Source of the DNA: Bacillota bacterium
GTDB taxonomy: Bacteria > Bacillota > Limnochordia > Limnochordales > ZCTH02-B6
NCBI GenBank assembly: GCA_017577945.1
Contig: PKQS01000008.1
Coordinates: forward strand, 296,719-360,718
Direction of reading: 5' to 3'
DNA: 64,000 nucleotides
Position numbers and translations under genes: made by a program. The stretch's first letter is position 1, and every line of letters starts with the position of its first letter. Under the pieces are notes generated by a model. That model saw only the letters and a program-made list of their open reading frames with translations. It was not told where the DNA came from and searched no databases. This document shows, in pieces, positions 52,239-61,465 of the stretch.

Positions 52239-53186
52239 ATGCGCTATCGCACGCTGGGCAGTTCAGGGCTGCGGGTGTCCGTCATCGGGCTCGGGACGAA
52301 CCAGTTCGGCGGCAAAGTGGATGCCGGCGAAGTGGAGCGAATCATCCACCGGGCGCTGGACCTGGGCGTCAACTTCATTGACACGGCCGACATCTACACG
52401 GGCGGCCGTTCGGAGGAAACCATCGGCCGCGCTATCCGGGGACGCCGCGAGCAGGTCATTCTCGCGACGAAGGTCGGCAACCCCGTGGGCGACGGGCCAA
52501 ACGATCGCGGCGCGTCGCGGCAGCGGATTATGGCGGGCGTGGAGGCCAGCCTGCGGCGGCTGGGCACGGATTACATCGACTTGTATCAAATCCACCGCTT
52601 TGACCCGCACACGCCTTTCGAGGAGACGATGCGGGCGCTGGACGATCTGGTGCGGGCCGGCAAGGTGCGCTACATCGGCGCGTCCAACTACTTGGCGTGG
52701 CAGCTGTGCCGGGCCAACGACGTGGCCGAAATGCACGGCTGGGTCAAGTTCGTGTCCATTCAGCCCCACTATCACATGCTGGAGCGGGAGATCGAGCGCG
52801 AGCTGGTGCCGTACTGCCAAGCGTTCGGCATCGGCATCATTCCGTATTTCCCGCTGGCGGGGGGCTTTCTGACGGGGAAATACCGGGAGGGCTACGTGCC
52901 GCCGGGATCGCGGGGCGAAACCAGCGCGTACGTGCAGCGGTACTTCACGCCTGAAAATTTCAGAAAGGTGGAAGCGCTGACGGCGTTCGCCGAGGCCAGG
53001 GGGCGCACCATGGCGGAGCTGGCGGTGGCGTGGCTCTTGGCGCGGCCCATGGTCAGCTCGGTCATTACCGGGGTCACGTCGACGGCGCAGTTGGAAGTCA
53101 ACGTGAAGGCGGCGGACTGGGAGCTGACGGCCGACGAGATGGCGGAGATCGAACGGATTTTGAGCGGCGGCGCGCAACCGGCCTGA
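52239..53186 (+). CDS. Aldo/keto reductase
   Basis: A 315-residue TIM-barrel oxidoreductase with the catalytic tetrad Asp48, Tyr53 (DTADIY), Lys78 (ATKVG) and His119 (QIHRFD). NADPH site elements PYFPLAGGFLTGKYR and the SVITGVTSTAQLEVN region are present. Closest by pattern to the YghZ/AKR11-type sugar and aldehyde reductases. ACAAGGAGGGTATCCG precedes the ATG. It may be co-transcribed with the epimerase. Confidence 0.9.
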   Translation: MRYRTLGSSGLRVSVIGLGTNQFGGKVDAGEVERIIHRALDLGVNFIDTADIYTGGRSEETIGRAIRGRREQVILATKVGNPVGDGPNDRGASRQRIMAGVEASLRRLGTDYIDLYQIHRFDPHTPFEETMRALDDLVRAGKVRYIGASNYLAWQLCRANDVAEMHGWVKFVSIQPHYHMLEREIERELVPYCQAFGIGIIPYFPLAGGFLTGKYREGYVPPGSRGETSAYVQRYFTPENFRKVEALTAFAEARGRTMAELAVAWLLARPMVSSVITGVTSTAQLEVNVKAADWELTADEMAEIERILSGGAQPA

Positions 53187-53208
53187 GCGGCGAGGCGTGG
53201 GCGGCAAA

Positions 53209-54279
53209 ATGGTCTTGTTGGAAGAGACGACGTTCCTCGGGCAGCGGGCGGTGCGGGCGAGCAACGGGCTGCTGTCGATGGTGGTCGTGCCCGCGTGGGG
53301 TTCCAACCTCATTTCACTGGTCTACGAGCCGGCACAAGCGGAGCTCTTGCGGGTGCCCGCGTCGGCCGACGCTTTCCTGCGCCAGCCTGTCTTGTACGGC
53401 ACGCCCGTGCTGTTTCCGCCCAACCGCATCGCCGGTGGCCGCTTCGTCTACCGCGGCCGGACCTATCAATTCGACGTCAACGAGCCCGAGCGGGGCAACC
53501 ACCTGCACGGCTTCGTCTACAACCGCCCGTGGGAGCTGGTCTACGCCGGGACGGATGAGGCGGGCCGGCCGGTCGTCACGACGCGCTTCGACTTGGCGAC
53601 AAGCCCCGAGCGGGACGACATCCTGCGCCAGTTCCCGCACCATTTCGTCCTCACCATGCGTTTCATCCTCGACGGTGCCACACTCCGTCACGAAACTGAG
53701 GTTAATAACGCCGGCTCTGAGCCGTTTCCCTTTGGGCTCGGCTTTCACACCACCTTCGTGTTTCCTGAAAACGGGAGGTTCGCGCTGACCGTGGCGAAGC
53801 GCTGGCGGCTCGACGAGCGCCTGCTGCCGACCGGCGACCTGGAGGACATTCCGTTCGGAGAGGAGTTGCGGCGAGGCATCACCCTGGCTGGAGTGGCCCT
53901 GGACGACGCCTTTTTCGTGGGGGAAGCGGCGGGCGGCAGCACGGCGACGTTGTCGTATCCGATCCGGCGGGTTGTCCAGGGGGACGCGCAGAAGTCCGGC
54001 GAGAACGAGAGCAGCGCTGTCGAACGGTCCGGCGAGCGAGACGGCGTCGCCGAGATGACGATTCGCTACGAGGCCGACTCTCAATTCAGGCACTGGGTTG
54101 TCTACAACGCCCACGGCCGCCGCGGCTTCGTTTGCCCCGAGCCTTACACGTGGATCACCAACGCTCCCAATCTAAACTTGCCCCCCTCGCTCACCGGTTT
54201 GCAGGAGCTCCAACCCGGGGAGCGCCGGCGTTTTACCGTGTCCATTAGGGTTGCCGTAGACCGTCGGACTTCACCGTAG
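53209..54279 (+). CDS. Aldose 1-epimerase (mutarotase) family protein
   Basis: A 356-residue galactose-mutarotase-like beta-sandwich protein: substrate-binding HLHGFVYNRPWE and the catalytic-Glu end ICPEPYTW-type stretch (FVCPEPYTWITNAPN). An ATG at 53209 follows a GA-rich site; a GTG four codons earlier is possible. Residues near 250-290 carry an unusual charged insertion (DAQKSGENESSAVERSGERD). It lies 22 bp after the reductase, which suggests joint sugar handling. Confidence 0.82.
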   Translation: MVLLEETTFLGQRAVRASNGLLSMVVVPAWGSNLISLVYEPAQAELLRVPASADAFLRQPVLYGTPVLFPPNRIAGGRFVYRGRTYQFDVNEPERGNHLHGFVYNRPWELVYAGTDEAGRPVVTTRFDLATSPERDDILRQFPHHFVLTMRFILDGATLRHETEVNNAGSEPFPFGLGFHTTFVFPENGRFALTVAKRWRLDERLLPTGDLEDIPFGEELRRGITLAGVALDDAFFVGEAAGGSTATLSYPIRRVVQGDAQKSGENESSAVERSGERDGVAEMTIRYEADSQFRHWVVYNAHGRRGFVCPEPYTWITNAPNLNLPPSLTGLQELQPGERRRFTVSIRVAVDRRTSP

Positions 54280-54334
54280 CCAGCGTTTCTCGTCCGCCGG
54301 CGGAGACGCCTGCAGCCGGGGCCGGGGGGTGTGA

Positions 54335-54371
54335 CATGGCTCGACCGGGACGCTCACCCGGTCGAGCCATG
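54335..54371. terminator. Long hairpin between convergent operons
   Basis: A 15-bp perfect stem CATGGCTCGACCGGG / CCCGGTCGAGCCATG with a 7-base loop and no T tail on either strand. It separates the epimerase gene from the converging ABC genes; termination here would need another factor. Confidence 0.55.
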
Positions 54372-54392
54372 AAACGCAGAGGCAGCAACGGT

Positions 54393-55289
54393 TCACCGGG
54401 GCAGGACGCTGCGCAATCGGCCGCGAGGATCGAGGAGGTCGCGCAAGCCGTCGCCGATGACGTTGAAGCCCATGGCCGTCAGCAGAATGGCGGCGCCGGG
54501 GAAGGTGGCGTACCACCAATGGTCCAGCAGGTACACCCGGCCGCTGCTGACCATGGCGCCCCATTCGGCCGCCGGGGCCCGCACGCCCAGGCCCAGGAAG
54601 CTCAAGGTCGAGGTCAGCAGCATCGCATTGCCCACGTCCAGCGTGGCCTGGACGATGAGGGGCGCCAGGCTGTTGGGCAGCAGGTGCCGGAACAAGATGC
54701 GCGGCGTGCCGGCGCCGAGCGCCACGGCCGCGTCGACAAACTCCCGCTCCCGCAGCGACAAGATCTGCGAGCGTACCAGCCGGGCATAGATAGGAATGCG
54801 AACGAACGCCACGGCCAGGACGGAGCTGAACAGGCCCGGGCCCAGCGCCACGGCCATGGCCATGGCCAACACCAGCCCCGGGAACGCCAGGATGACGTCC
54901 ATGGCCCGCATGACCACAAGGTCCAAGCGCCCGCCGAACCAGCCGCTGAGCGCGCCGATGACGGTGCCCGTCAGCCCCGCCAGCAGCACCACGCCCACGC
55001 CCGCGCCGATGGAGCGCCGCCCGCCGTCCAGCACCCGGGCGAAAATGTCGCGCCCCACTTCATCCGTGCCGAACCAGTGCTCCGCCGACGGCGGCCGCAG
55101 CCGCTTCGCCAGGTCCACCTGGTTCGGGTCATGCTTCGCCAGCCACGGCGCGAGGGCCGAAGCCAGCAGCGGAATCGCCACCAGCACGATCCCGATCCAC
55201 ATAGTCACATGCTTGCGCCGGCGCGGCGGCCGGACGCGGCCAGGCGCCCCATCGCTCCGCCGCTGCGTCACCGTTGCCTCCAATGCCAT
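54393..55289 (-). CDS. Dipeptide/oligopeptide-type ABC permease (DppC family)
   Basis: A 298-residue permease: N-terminal extension with basic residues, six helices, FGTDEVGRDIFARVLDGGR and the EAA loop VDAAVALGAGTPRILFRHLL. Third gene of a minus-strand operon with its partner permease and binding protein. No ATPase genes follow within the operon. Confidence 0.9.
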   Translation of the reverse strand: MALEATVTQRRSDGAPGRVRPPRRRKHVTMWIGIVLVAIPLLASALAPWLAKHDPNQVDLAKRLRPPSAEHWFGTDEVGRDIFARVLDGGRRSIGAGVGVVLLAGLTGTVIGALSGWFGGRLDLVVMRAMDVILAFPGLVLAMAMAVALGPGLFSSVLAVAFVRIPIYARLVRSQILSLREREFVDAAVALGAGTPRILFRHLLPNSLAPLIVQATLDVGNAMLLTSTLSFLGLGVRAPAAEWGAMVSSGRVYLLDHWWYATFPGAAILLTAMGFNVIGDGLRDLLDPRGRLRSVLPR

Positions 55290-55304
55290 GCGAAACGCCC
55301 CTGA

Positions 55305-56321
55305 CTACCCCATCGCGCGAATGCGCGGGTCCAGCTTCAACGTCAGCAAGTCGACGACGAGGTTGATGAGCGTGTAGCCCGTCGCCACCAGAATCGTGAA
55401 GCCCATAATGGCCGGAAAGTCCAGGAAGGAGATGGAGTCCACCACGTAGCTGCCCATGCCGGGCCAGGCGAAAATGGTCTCGGTGACCACCGCCCCCGCC
55501 AGCAAGTCCCCCAGCGCCAGGCCGACGACCGTCAGCGTAGGCACCAGCGCGTTGCGCAGCGCATAGCGGTACAGCACCCGTCGCGGCGGCACGCCGTACG
55601 CGTGGGCCGTGCGGATGAAATCCTGGCTCAGCACCTCCAGCACGCTGGCCCGCACCTGCCGGGCCACCAAGCCCACGTGCACGAAGGCCAGACACAGCGC
55701 GGGCAGCAGCAGGTGGTGCAGCGCGTCAACGAACGTGTCCCAGTCCCGGGCGATGAGCGCGTCGATGGTGTACATACCCGTCACCGCAGGCGGCGGCGCG
55801 GCGAAGGGCGTCAGGCGCCCCGAGCCGGGCACCCATCCCAGCCGCCCATAGAGAACGGTCAGCGCCACGACGCCCAGCCAAAACAGCGGCGTCGAGACGC
55901 CCGCCACCGATACGGTGCGGCTTAGATGATCGACCCACGAATTGGGCCGCGACGCCGACCAGACGCCCAAGGGGACGCCGACGAGGACGGCGATGAACAG
56001 CGCCGTTCCCACCAGCTCCAGCGTAGCCGGGAAAAAGCGCGCCAAGTCCTCCACCACGGGTCGCCCGGTGCGGATGGACCGCCCCAGGTCCCCGTGCAGA
56101 AGGCCGCTCATGTAGCGGATGTACTGGACGGGCAAAGGCTGGTCGAGCCCGTAGTTGCGGCGGATTTGCTCGACCACTTCAGCCGACGCCCGCTGGCCCG
56201 CCATGAGGCGGGCCGGATCGCCCGGGATGGCGTGGGAGATGATGAACGTCAGCAGGCTGACGCCGAACAGCACGACCACCAGCAGGACGATCCGGCGGGC
56301 GATGACGTGTCCTAACGACAT
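55305..56321 (-). CDS. Dipeptide/oligopeptide-type ABC permease (DppB family)
   Basis: A 338-residue permease with the typical start (RRIVLLVVVLFGVSLLTFII, ISHAIPGDPA), YGLDQPLPVQYIRY and the EAA loop IRTAHAYGVPPRRVLYRYAL. It lies 31 bp behind the binding-protein gene and 15 bp ahead of the DppC-type gene. Confidence 0.92.
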   Translation of the reverse strand: MSLGHVIARRIVLLVVVLFGVSLLTFIISHAIPGDPARLMAGQRASAEVVEQIRRNYGLDQPLPVQYIRYMSGLLHGDLGRSIRTGRPVVEDLARFFPATLELVGTALFIAVLVGVPLGVWSASRPNSWVDHLSRTVSVAGVSTPLFWLGVVALTVLYGRLGWVPGSGRLTPFAAPPPAVTGMYTIDALIARDWDTFVDALHHLLLPALCLAFVHVGLVARQVRASVLEVLSQDFIRTAHAYGVPPRRVLYRYALRNALVPTLTVVGLALGDLLAGAVVTETIFAWPGMGSYVVDSISFLDFPAIMGFTILVATGYTLINLVVDLLTLKLDPRIRAMG

Positions 56322-56352
56322 GTCGCCACCACTCGCACGTTACCGATTGGCG

Positions 56353-57957
56353 TTACTTGTACATCGTGTCGATGTTGAAGATGTCCACCAGCATCGGGTT
56401 GAAGACGTAACCCTTCACGTTGTCCCGCATGGCCACCTGGTAGCCCTTCTGATACAGGTAGACGTACGCCGCCTCCTCGATGACGATGCGCTGCGCCTCC
56501 TGGTACAGCCGCGTCCGCTCCTCGATGTCGGTGCTGACCGCCGCCCGGCGAATCAAGTCGTCCACCACGGGGTTGGAGTAGAAGGAGCGGTTGCCGGCCA
56601 GGCCCCAGTTGCTGGAGTCGAACCAGTAGTTCATGAACATGTACGGGTCGGCGAAATCCGGGCTCCAGTTGCCGACGGCGATGTCAAAGTTGCCCTCGTC
56701 CAGCATGGCCCGCATCGTCGCGTAGGCATAGGGCTGCAGCTCCAGGCGAATGCCGATTTGCGCCAGCTGCGCCTGCAGCGCCAGACCAATCTGCTCCCAT
56801 TCGGAATACACCGGCGAGTACAGGTACCCCAGCGTCAAGCCGTTGCCGTAGCCCGCCTCGGCCAGCAGCTGCCGCGCCTTGTTCAGGTCCAGCGTGTACT
56901 GGTACGCGTTCGGGTCGTGCGACCACATGCCTTGCGGCACCGGGCCCCGCATCTGCGTCGCGTTGCCCAGCATGACGCCCTGGATGAGAGCGTCATAGTC
57001 GACGGCATGGGAGATGGCCTGCCGCACCCGCACGTCGTTCAGCGGGCTGCGCTGGTTGTTCAGGTACAGGTAGGTGACGCTCAGGCTCGGGTGCTCTTCC
57101 ACCCGGATGCCGGCGCGGCCCTTGAGGCGCTCAATCTGGTCCAGCGGCAGCGCCTCGGCGATGTCGATATCACCGCGCTCCAGCTGCAGCCGCCGGGCCG
57201 ACGGGTCGCTGATGATCAAGAACGCCACCATGCGGAAGTGCGGCTGCGGACCGCCGTAGTACGGGTTGGGCACGAGAATGATTTGCTGGTCCTTGTCCCA
57301 GCGCTGCAGCTGGTAGGGCCCGCTGCCCATGGTGTGCTCGGCCAGGTACGCCCGCCCGTAGTCGCCCTGGTCGTACTCCACAAGGCGCGGGTTGATGATG
57401 GCGGCGCCGTTATTGGCCAGCGTCAGCAGGAACGGCGCAAAGGGCTCGCTGAGGGTGAAGCGCACGGTGTAGTCGTCAACGGCCTCAACGGATTTCAGCG
57501 TCGGGAACGCGTCAGCCGGGCCTTCGCCGATGGCCAGCAGGCGGTTGAAGCTGTACACCACCGCATGGGCGTCCACCGGCGTGCCGTCGGCGAAGCGCGC
57601 GTTGTCGCGCAGCTTGAACGTCCACACCAAGCCGTCGTCGCTGACGGTCCAGCTGGTGGCCAGGTCCGGCTCCACTTCCGTAGAGCCCACGCCGTTTTCA
57701 ACCTTGTACCGCACCAGCCGTTCGTAGGCGTAATAGGTCACCGCCCACGAACGGTTGGTCATGGTCACATGGGGATCCAAATTGTCCACGTCGCCGGAGA
57801 GACCGATGACGAGCACGTCGTTCGGCGTCGCGGCAAGCGAAACGCCCGCAGGCAGGCCCAGCAGCGGGTCGAACAAGGCGGCCAGAAGCAAGAGCCCACC
57901 GAGACCTGCACGCACCTGCCATTGGCGCCGGCGCCACGACCAAGACGACTCAAGCAT
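56353..57957 (-). CDS. Dipeptide/oligopeptide-type ABC substrate-binding protein
   Basis: A 534-residue family 5 solute-binding protein with an export signal (LGGLLLLAALFDPLLGLPAG). Family landmarks: DVDNLDPHVTMTNRS, ARFADGTPVDAHAVVYSFNR, MGSGPYQLQRW, VRQAISHAVDYDALI. It heads the operon. An 18-bp palindrome lies at 58003-58020, about 45 bp upstream. The transported peptide or sugar is unknown. Confidence 0.9.
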   Translation of the reverse strand: MLESSWSWRRRQWQVRAGLGGLLLLAALFDPLLGLPAGVSLAATPNDVLVIGLSGDVDNLDPHVTMTNRSWAVTYYAYERLVRYKVENGVGSTEVEPDLATSWTVSDDGLVWTFKLRDNARFADGTPVDAHAVVYSFNRLLAIGEGPADAFPTLKSVEAVDDYTVRFTLSEPFAPFLLTLANNGAAIINPRLVEYDQGDYGRAYLAEHTMGSGPYQLQRWDKDQQIILVPNPYYGGPQPHFRMVAFLIISDPSARRLQLERGDIDIAEALPLDQIERLKGRAGIRVEEHPSLSVTYLYLNNQRSPLNDVRVRQAISHAVDYDALIQGVMLGNATQMRGPVPQGMWSHDPNAYQYTLDLNKARQLLAEAGYGNGLTLGYLYSPVYSEWEQIGLALQAQLAQIGIRLELQPYAYATMRAMLDEGNFDIAVGNWSPDFADPYMFMNYWFDSSNWGLAGNRSFYSNPVVDDLIRRAAVSTDIEERTRLYQEAQRIVIEEAAYVYLYQKGYQVAMRDNVKGYVFNPMLVDIFNIDTMYK

Positions 57958-58002
57958 GGCGGCTTTCTCCTTTCAAAGTGATTCTGGTAGGAAAACGCTA
58001 TG

Positions 58003-58020
58003 ATGAACAATAACGTTCAT
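58003..58020. promoter_or_regulatory. 18-bp operator-like palindrome
   Basis: ATGAAC-AATAAC-GTTCAT has perfect 6-bp arms. It lies upstream of the peptide-transporter operon in AT-rich sequence where its promoter should be. Confidence 0.5.
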
Positions 58021-58089
58021 GCAAAGGCAATCATTTCCTTCTATTCCGGAACCAAGAACCTTGCGAGAGCAAGACCGGGGTTTTTGTGG

Positions 58090-58728
58090 CCCAACGGCGG
58101 ACGGCGAAGAGGGCCCACCGGTGCCGAGACTTCCAGGGTCGCCGCAGGTCTATGAGGCGGCGAGGCTGTTCGCGGAAGGGAAGTCAAACGGCACAGCCAT
58201 CGCGCCGGTTTGCTGGCGAATGCCGAAAAGGCCGAGAACCTGCTGGACCATTGCCTGGACCAGCTGCCGCCTCGAGACCGCGGCTACGATGTGCGTAATG
58301 CGTTACCGCTCATGCTGTATCCGCACCAGGATGAGCGCATTGTCGGCAAAGAACACAAGGAGCTCATCGTGAAAGCTTCCAAGTTGAGTTCCAGCAAGGG
58401 TCCCTGGAGACTTGCTGATCGCGGCATTGGTCTACCACGCGGAGCGGCTTGTGCGGCGTGCGACGTCTACGACGAGCGTCCCATCGATGTAACCGACCTA
58501 TACCAGCTGACCATTTACGCGCTGGCTGAGGATCCGGCTCCTAGCGCGTTCGCGTGGTACCCGGCGACTAGGCGCGAAAACGCGTGGCTTCCGCCGATGG
58601 CTGGCGACGGGCTGGTTTACAGCTTTCACGACGGCCGGAATCGCTCGATGCGGGTTACGTTTCGTCCCGTCTCCCTACGGGATGTCGCGAAGTACAGTCT
58701 GAAAATACGGTTAAAGTTTGATCAATGA
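58090..58728 (+). pseudogene. Degenerate McrC-like fragment
   Basis: The frame 58210-58728 (172 residues) ends with a stretch (VTDLYQLTIYALAEDP, then SAFAWYP) that recalls the C-terminal nuclease domain of McrC, the partner of the McrB GTPase in methylation-dependent restriction. Upstream, in another frame (about 58090-58200), PVPRLPGSPQVYEAARLFAEG resembles an earlier part of the same family. The catalytic part is not intact, frames are broken and no ribosome site is seen. I read it as a remnant; a short unrelated gene at 58210-58728 is the alternative. Confidence 0.4.
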
Positions 58729-58863
58729 GCTGTCAACCACGCTTGGTCTAGTCTACATTCAACCTCGGTTCCAGCAGGACTTTAACCACGAGCAACGAAG
58801 CGGAAAACAGCAGTTCTTGGAACTTGAACGCCTTTAGAACCGGCGGCCGCCGACCGCGACCGA

Positions 58864-58884
58864 CATTGACGGCCGCCGTCAATG
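58864..58884. promoter_or_regulatory. 21-bp perfect palindrome upstream of ugd
   Basis: CATTGACGGC-C-GCCGTCAATG has 10-bp perfect arms around one base, 88 bp before the ugd start. It could be an operator or, followed by CTTTAGAGTTTT, a weak terminator. The rest of 58729-58971 shows no gene. Confidence 0.6.
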
Positions 58885-58971
58885 CTTTAGAGTTTTCTCT
58901 TGATGCCTTTCTGGATCGATGAGAGTATACCGTTCCGGACAGCGGTCAGATTTCTTGGAGGTGCTTACCCA

Positions 58972-60384
58972 GTGCGGTTGACGGTAATTGGAGCGGGGTA
59001 CGTTGGACTAAATACGGGAGTGGCGGCGGCGTACCTGGGGCACGATGTCGTCTGCGTGGACAAGGATCCACGCAAGTTGGCGCTACTAAATGAAGGTAAG
59101 AGCCCTATTCATGAACAAGGGCTTGAGGAATTGCTCTCGCAAGTGCGTGAACGTATCCGCTTTACGGCCAATACGCCGGAGGCTGTACGCGACGCCGACG
59201 TCATTATGATCGCCGTCGGCACGCCGCCAAAGTCCAACGGCGAAGCGGACACCAGCTACGTTGAAGAGGCAGTGCGGGAAGTGGCTCAGGGCTTGGAGGA
59301 CGGGCGCCAGTATACGCTGGTCGTGAAGTCCACCGTTCCCATCGGCACGAACCGCCGAGTCGCCCACGTAGTTACGCGTGTACTCGCGCAGCGCGGTGTA
59401 ACGGCCGACATTCACTTTGCGTCCAATCCTGAATTTCTTCGCGAAGGATTTGCGCTGTACGATACGTTCTATCCAGATCGGATCGTAGTAGGTACCGAGA
59501 GCGAAGCCGCTGTAGAGGTAATGGAAGAGCTCTATCGTCCAATCCTGGAACAGTCCTTTGAGCCGCCTACTTGTGTGCCCGTGCCGCAAGCGCGCACGAC
59601 GCCGCCTCTGGTGAAGACGGATCCAACCAGCGCCGAGATGATAAAGTACGCCTCGAACGCTTTCTTGGCGGTTAAGATCAGTTTCGCCAACGAAATTGCA
59701 GGCCTCTGCGAGCGGGTCGGCGCGGACGTGGTGGAGGTCATGCGCGGCGTGGGCTTGGATTCGCGCATCGGGCCGCGCTTTCTCGGTGCCGGCGTAGGAT
59801 GGGGCGGCTCGTGCTTCCCGAAGGACACGGCCGCGTTGATTTCCGTCGCCGCGGAATATGGTTACGACATGCCCATTACTGAGGCGGCCCGGCTGGTCAA
59901 CGCCCGGCAGCGCCGCGTGGCTGTGGAGAAGCTTCAGGAGGCGCTGAAGGTCTTGCGCGGCCGCACCATCGGCGTGCTGGGGCTGGCGTTTAAGCCTGGC
60001 ACCGATGACGTGCGGGAGTCGCCGGCCATCGATATCATACGGATGCTGGTGGACCGCGGCGTGCACGTCAAAGCGCATGATCCGGTGGCTATGGACAACG
60101 CCCGGGCCGTGCTGGCCGATATCGAAGTCGAGTTCGTGCACGATCCTTACGAGCTAGCGAAGGACGCTGACGGTCTTGTATTGGCGACGGAATGGGATGT
60201 ATATCGTGAACTCGATCTGCGCAAGCTTGCTGCTCTGATGCGGGTGCCCGTTTTGGTGGACGGTCGCAACGTGTTTAAGCCCGAAGAAGCTCGAGCTGCC
60301 GGCTTCACGTATCTCAGCATCGGCCGGCCGGATGTGTACGTTGAGGCTGCGCAGCGTCCCGTTTCCGCGGTGATAGGTGTATGA
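58972..60384 (+). CDS. ugd: UDP-glucose 6-dehydrogenase
   Basis: A 470-residue enzyme (UDP-glucose + 2 NAD+ to UDP-glucuronate). The GTG at 58972, eight bases after GGAGGTG, gives the family start MRLTVIGAGYVGLNTG. Other landmarks: AVGTPPKSNGEADTSYV, SNPEFLREGFALYD, and the catalytic Cys in GWGGSCFPKDT. It is somewhat longer than the usual 440 because of an insertion near 195-205 (CVPVPQARTTPPLVKTD). Its stop overlaps the epimerase gene (ATGA). It supplies UDP-glucuronate for surface glycan. Confidence 0.94.
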   Translation: MRLTVIGAGYVGLNTGVAAAYLGHDVVCVDKDPRKLALLNEGKSPIHEQGLEELLSQVRERIRFTANTPEAVRDADVIMIAVGTPPKSNGEADTSYVEEAVREVAQGLEDGRQYTLVVKSTVPIGTNRRVAHVVTRVLAQRGVTADIHFASNPEFLREGFALYDTFYPDRIVVGTESEAAVEVMEELYRPILEQSFEPPTCVPVPQARTTPPLVKTDPTSAEMIKYASNAFLAVKISFANEIAGLCERVGADVVEVMRGVGLDSRIGPRFLGAGVGWGGSCFPKDTAALISVAAEYGYDMPITEAARLVNARQRRVAVEKLQEALKVLRGRTIGVLGLAFKPGTDDVRESPAIDIIRMLVDRGVHVKAHDPVAMDNARAVLADIEVEFVHDPYELAKDADGLVLATEWDVYRELDLRKLAALMRVPVLVDGRNVFKPEEARAAGFTYLSIGRPDVYVEAAQRPVSAVIGV

Positions 60385-61358
60385 GTAAGAGTGTCAACGA
60401 GCGGCACGCGTTGGTAACGGGTGGGGCGGGTTTCATTGGCAGCCACCTCGTGGATCGTCTCCTGGACGAGGGTTGGCGCGTTACGGTGGTGGACAACTTC
60501 GACCCGTTCTACGATCCAGCGATCAAAGAACGAAACGTTGCCGCTCATTTGAGTAACGAACGGTATACACTGCATCGCCTGGACATTCGGGATTTAGATG
60601 GGCTGAGGCGACATCTTACCGATGATTACGATGTCATCGTACATCTCGCGGCGAAAGCGGGCGTGCGCCCGTCAATTCAAGATCCCGTGGCGTATCAGGA
60701 AGTCAACGTCGCCGGTACGCAAAATCTGCTCGAGCTCGCTCGCGAGAGAGGGATCAAGCAATTCGTCTTTGCGTCGTCTTCCAGCGTCTATGGGGTGAAC
60801 CCGAACGTGCCATGGCGGGAAGACGACCATGTCTTGTTGCCGATTAGCCCCTACGCGAGCACTAAAGTCAGCGGCGAGCTACTGGGGCATGTATACAGCC
60901 ATTTGTATGGCATTCGCTTTGTTGCGCTGCGATTTTTTACGGTGTATGGCCCCCGGCAGCGGCCTGATCTGGCCATCCACAAATTCGCCCGCCTCATGTT
61001 GGAGGGCCGTCCGATCCCGTTTTACGGAGACGGCACTTCGCGGCGGGATTACACTTACATTGATGATGTCGTCGCTGGCGTGCGAGCGGCCATGGATTAC
61101 GACGCGACACCGTATGAAGTGGTCAACCTGGGCAACAACCGGACGGTGAGTCTCTCCGAAATGGTCGAGGTGTTAGAAAACGTGCTCGGAGTCAAGGCGA
61201 AGTTTGAACATCTTCCCGAGCAACCTGGCGACGTGCCGCAAACGTGGGCGGACGTTGCGAAGGCGGAGACATTGCTTGGCTACCGGCCCGGGACGTCGTT
61301 TGAGGAAGGGCTTCGCCGATTCGCGGATTGGTTGCGTTCCTCGATGGTGGCAGGCTGA
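60381..61358 (+). CDS. UDP-glucuronate 4-epimerase-like NAD-dependent epimerase
   Basis: A 325-residue extended short-chain dehydrogenase: NAD motif TGGAGFIGSHL, DNFDPFYDPAIKERN (typical of UDP-glucuronate 4-epimerases), FASSSSVYG and the catalytic YxxxK in YASTKVSGE. It overlaps ugd by 4 bp, which fits direct conversion of UDP-glucuronate to UDP-galacturonate. Specificity is inferred from the DPFYDP motif and context. Confidence 0.9.
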   Translation: MSKSVNERHALVTGGAGFIGSHLVDRLLDEGWRVTVVDNFDPFYDPAIKERNVAAHLSNERYTLHRLDIRDLDGLRRHLTDDYDVIVHLAAKAGVRPSIQDPVAYQEVNVAGTQNLLELARERGIKQFVFASSSSVYGVNPNVPWREDDHVLLPISPYASTKVSGELLGHVYSHLYGIRFVALRFFTVYGPRQRPDLAIHKFARLMLEGRPIPFYGDGTSRRDYTYIDDVVAGVRAAMDYDATPYEVVNLGNNRTVSLSEMVEVLENVLGVKAKFEHLPEQPGDVPQTWADVAKAETLLGYRPGTSFEEGLRRFADWLRSSMVAG

Positions 61359-61465
61359 TGGACTGGCGCGAGGACCGCGGTTTCCGGTGGTTCGGTCGGG
61401 TATGGTGGGAGCGCACAGGCGGTCCGGCGCCGTGACGCTTGGTTACTCTGGTTAGGTGGGTAAGT

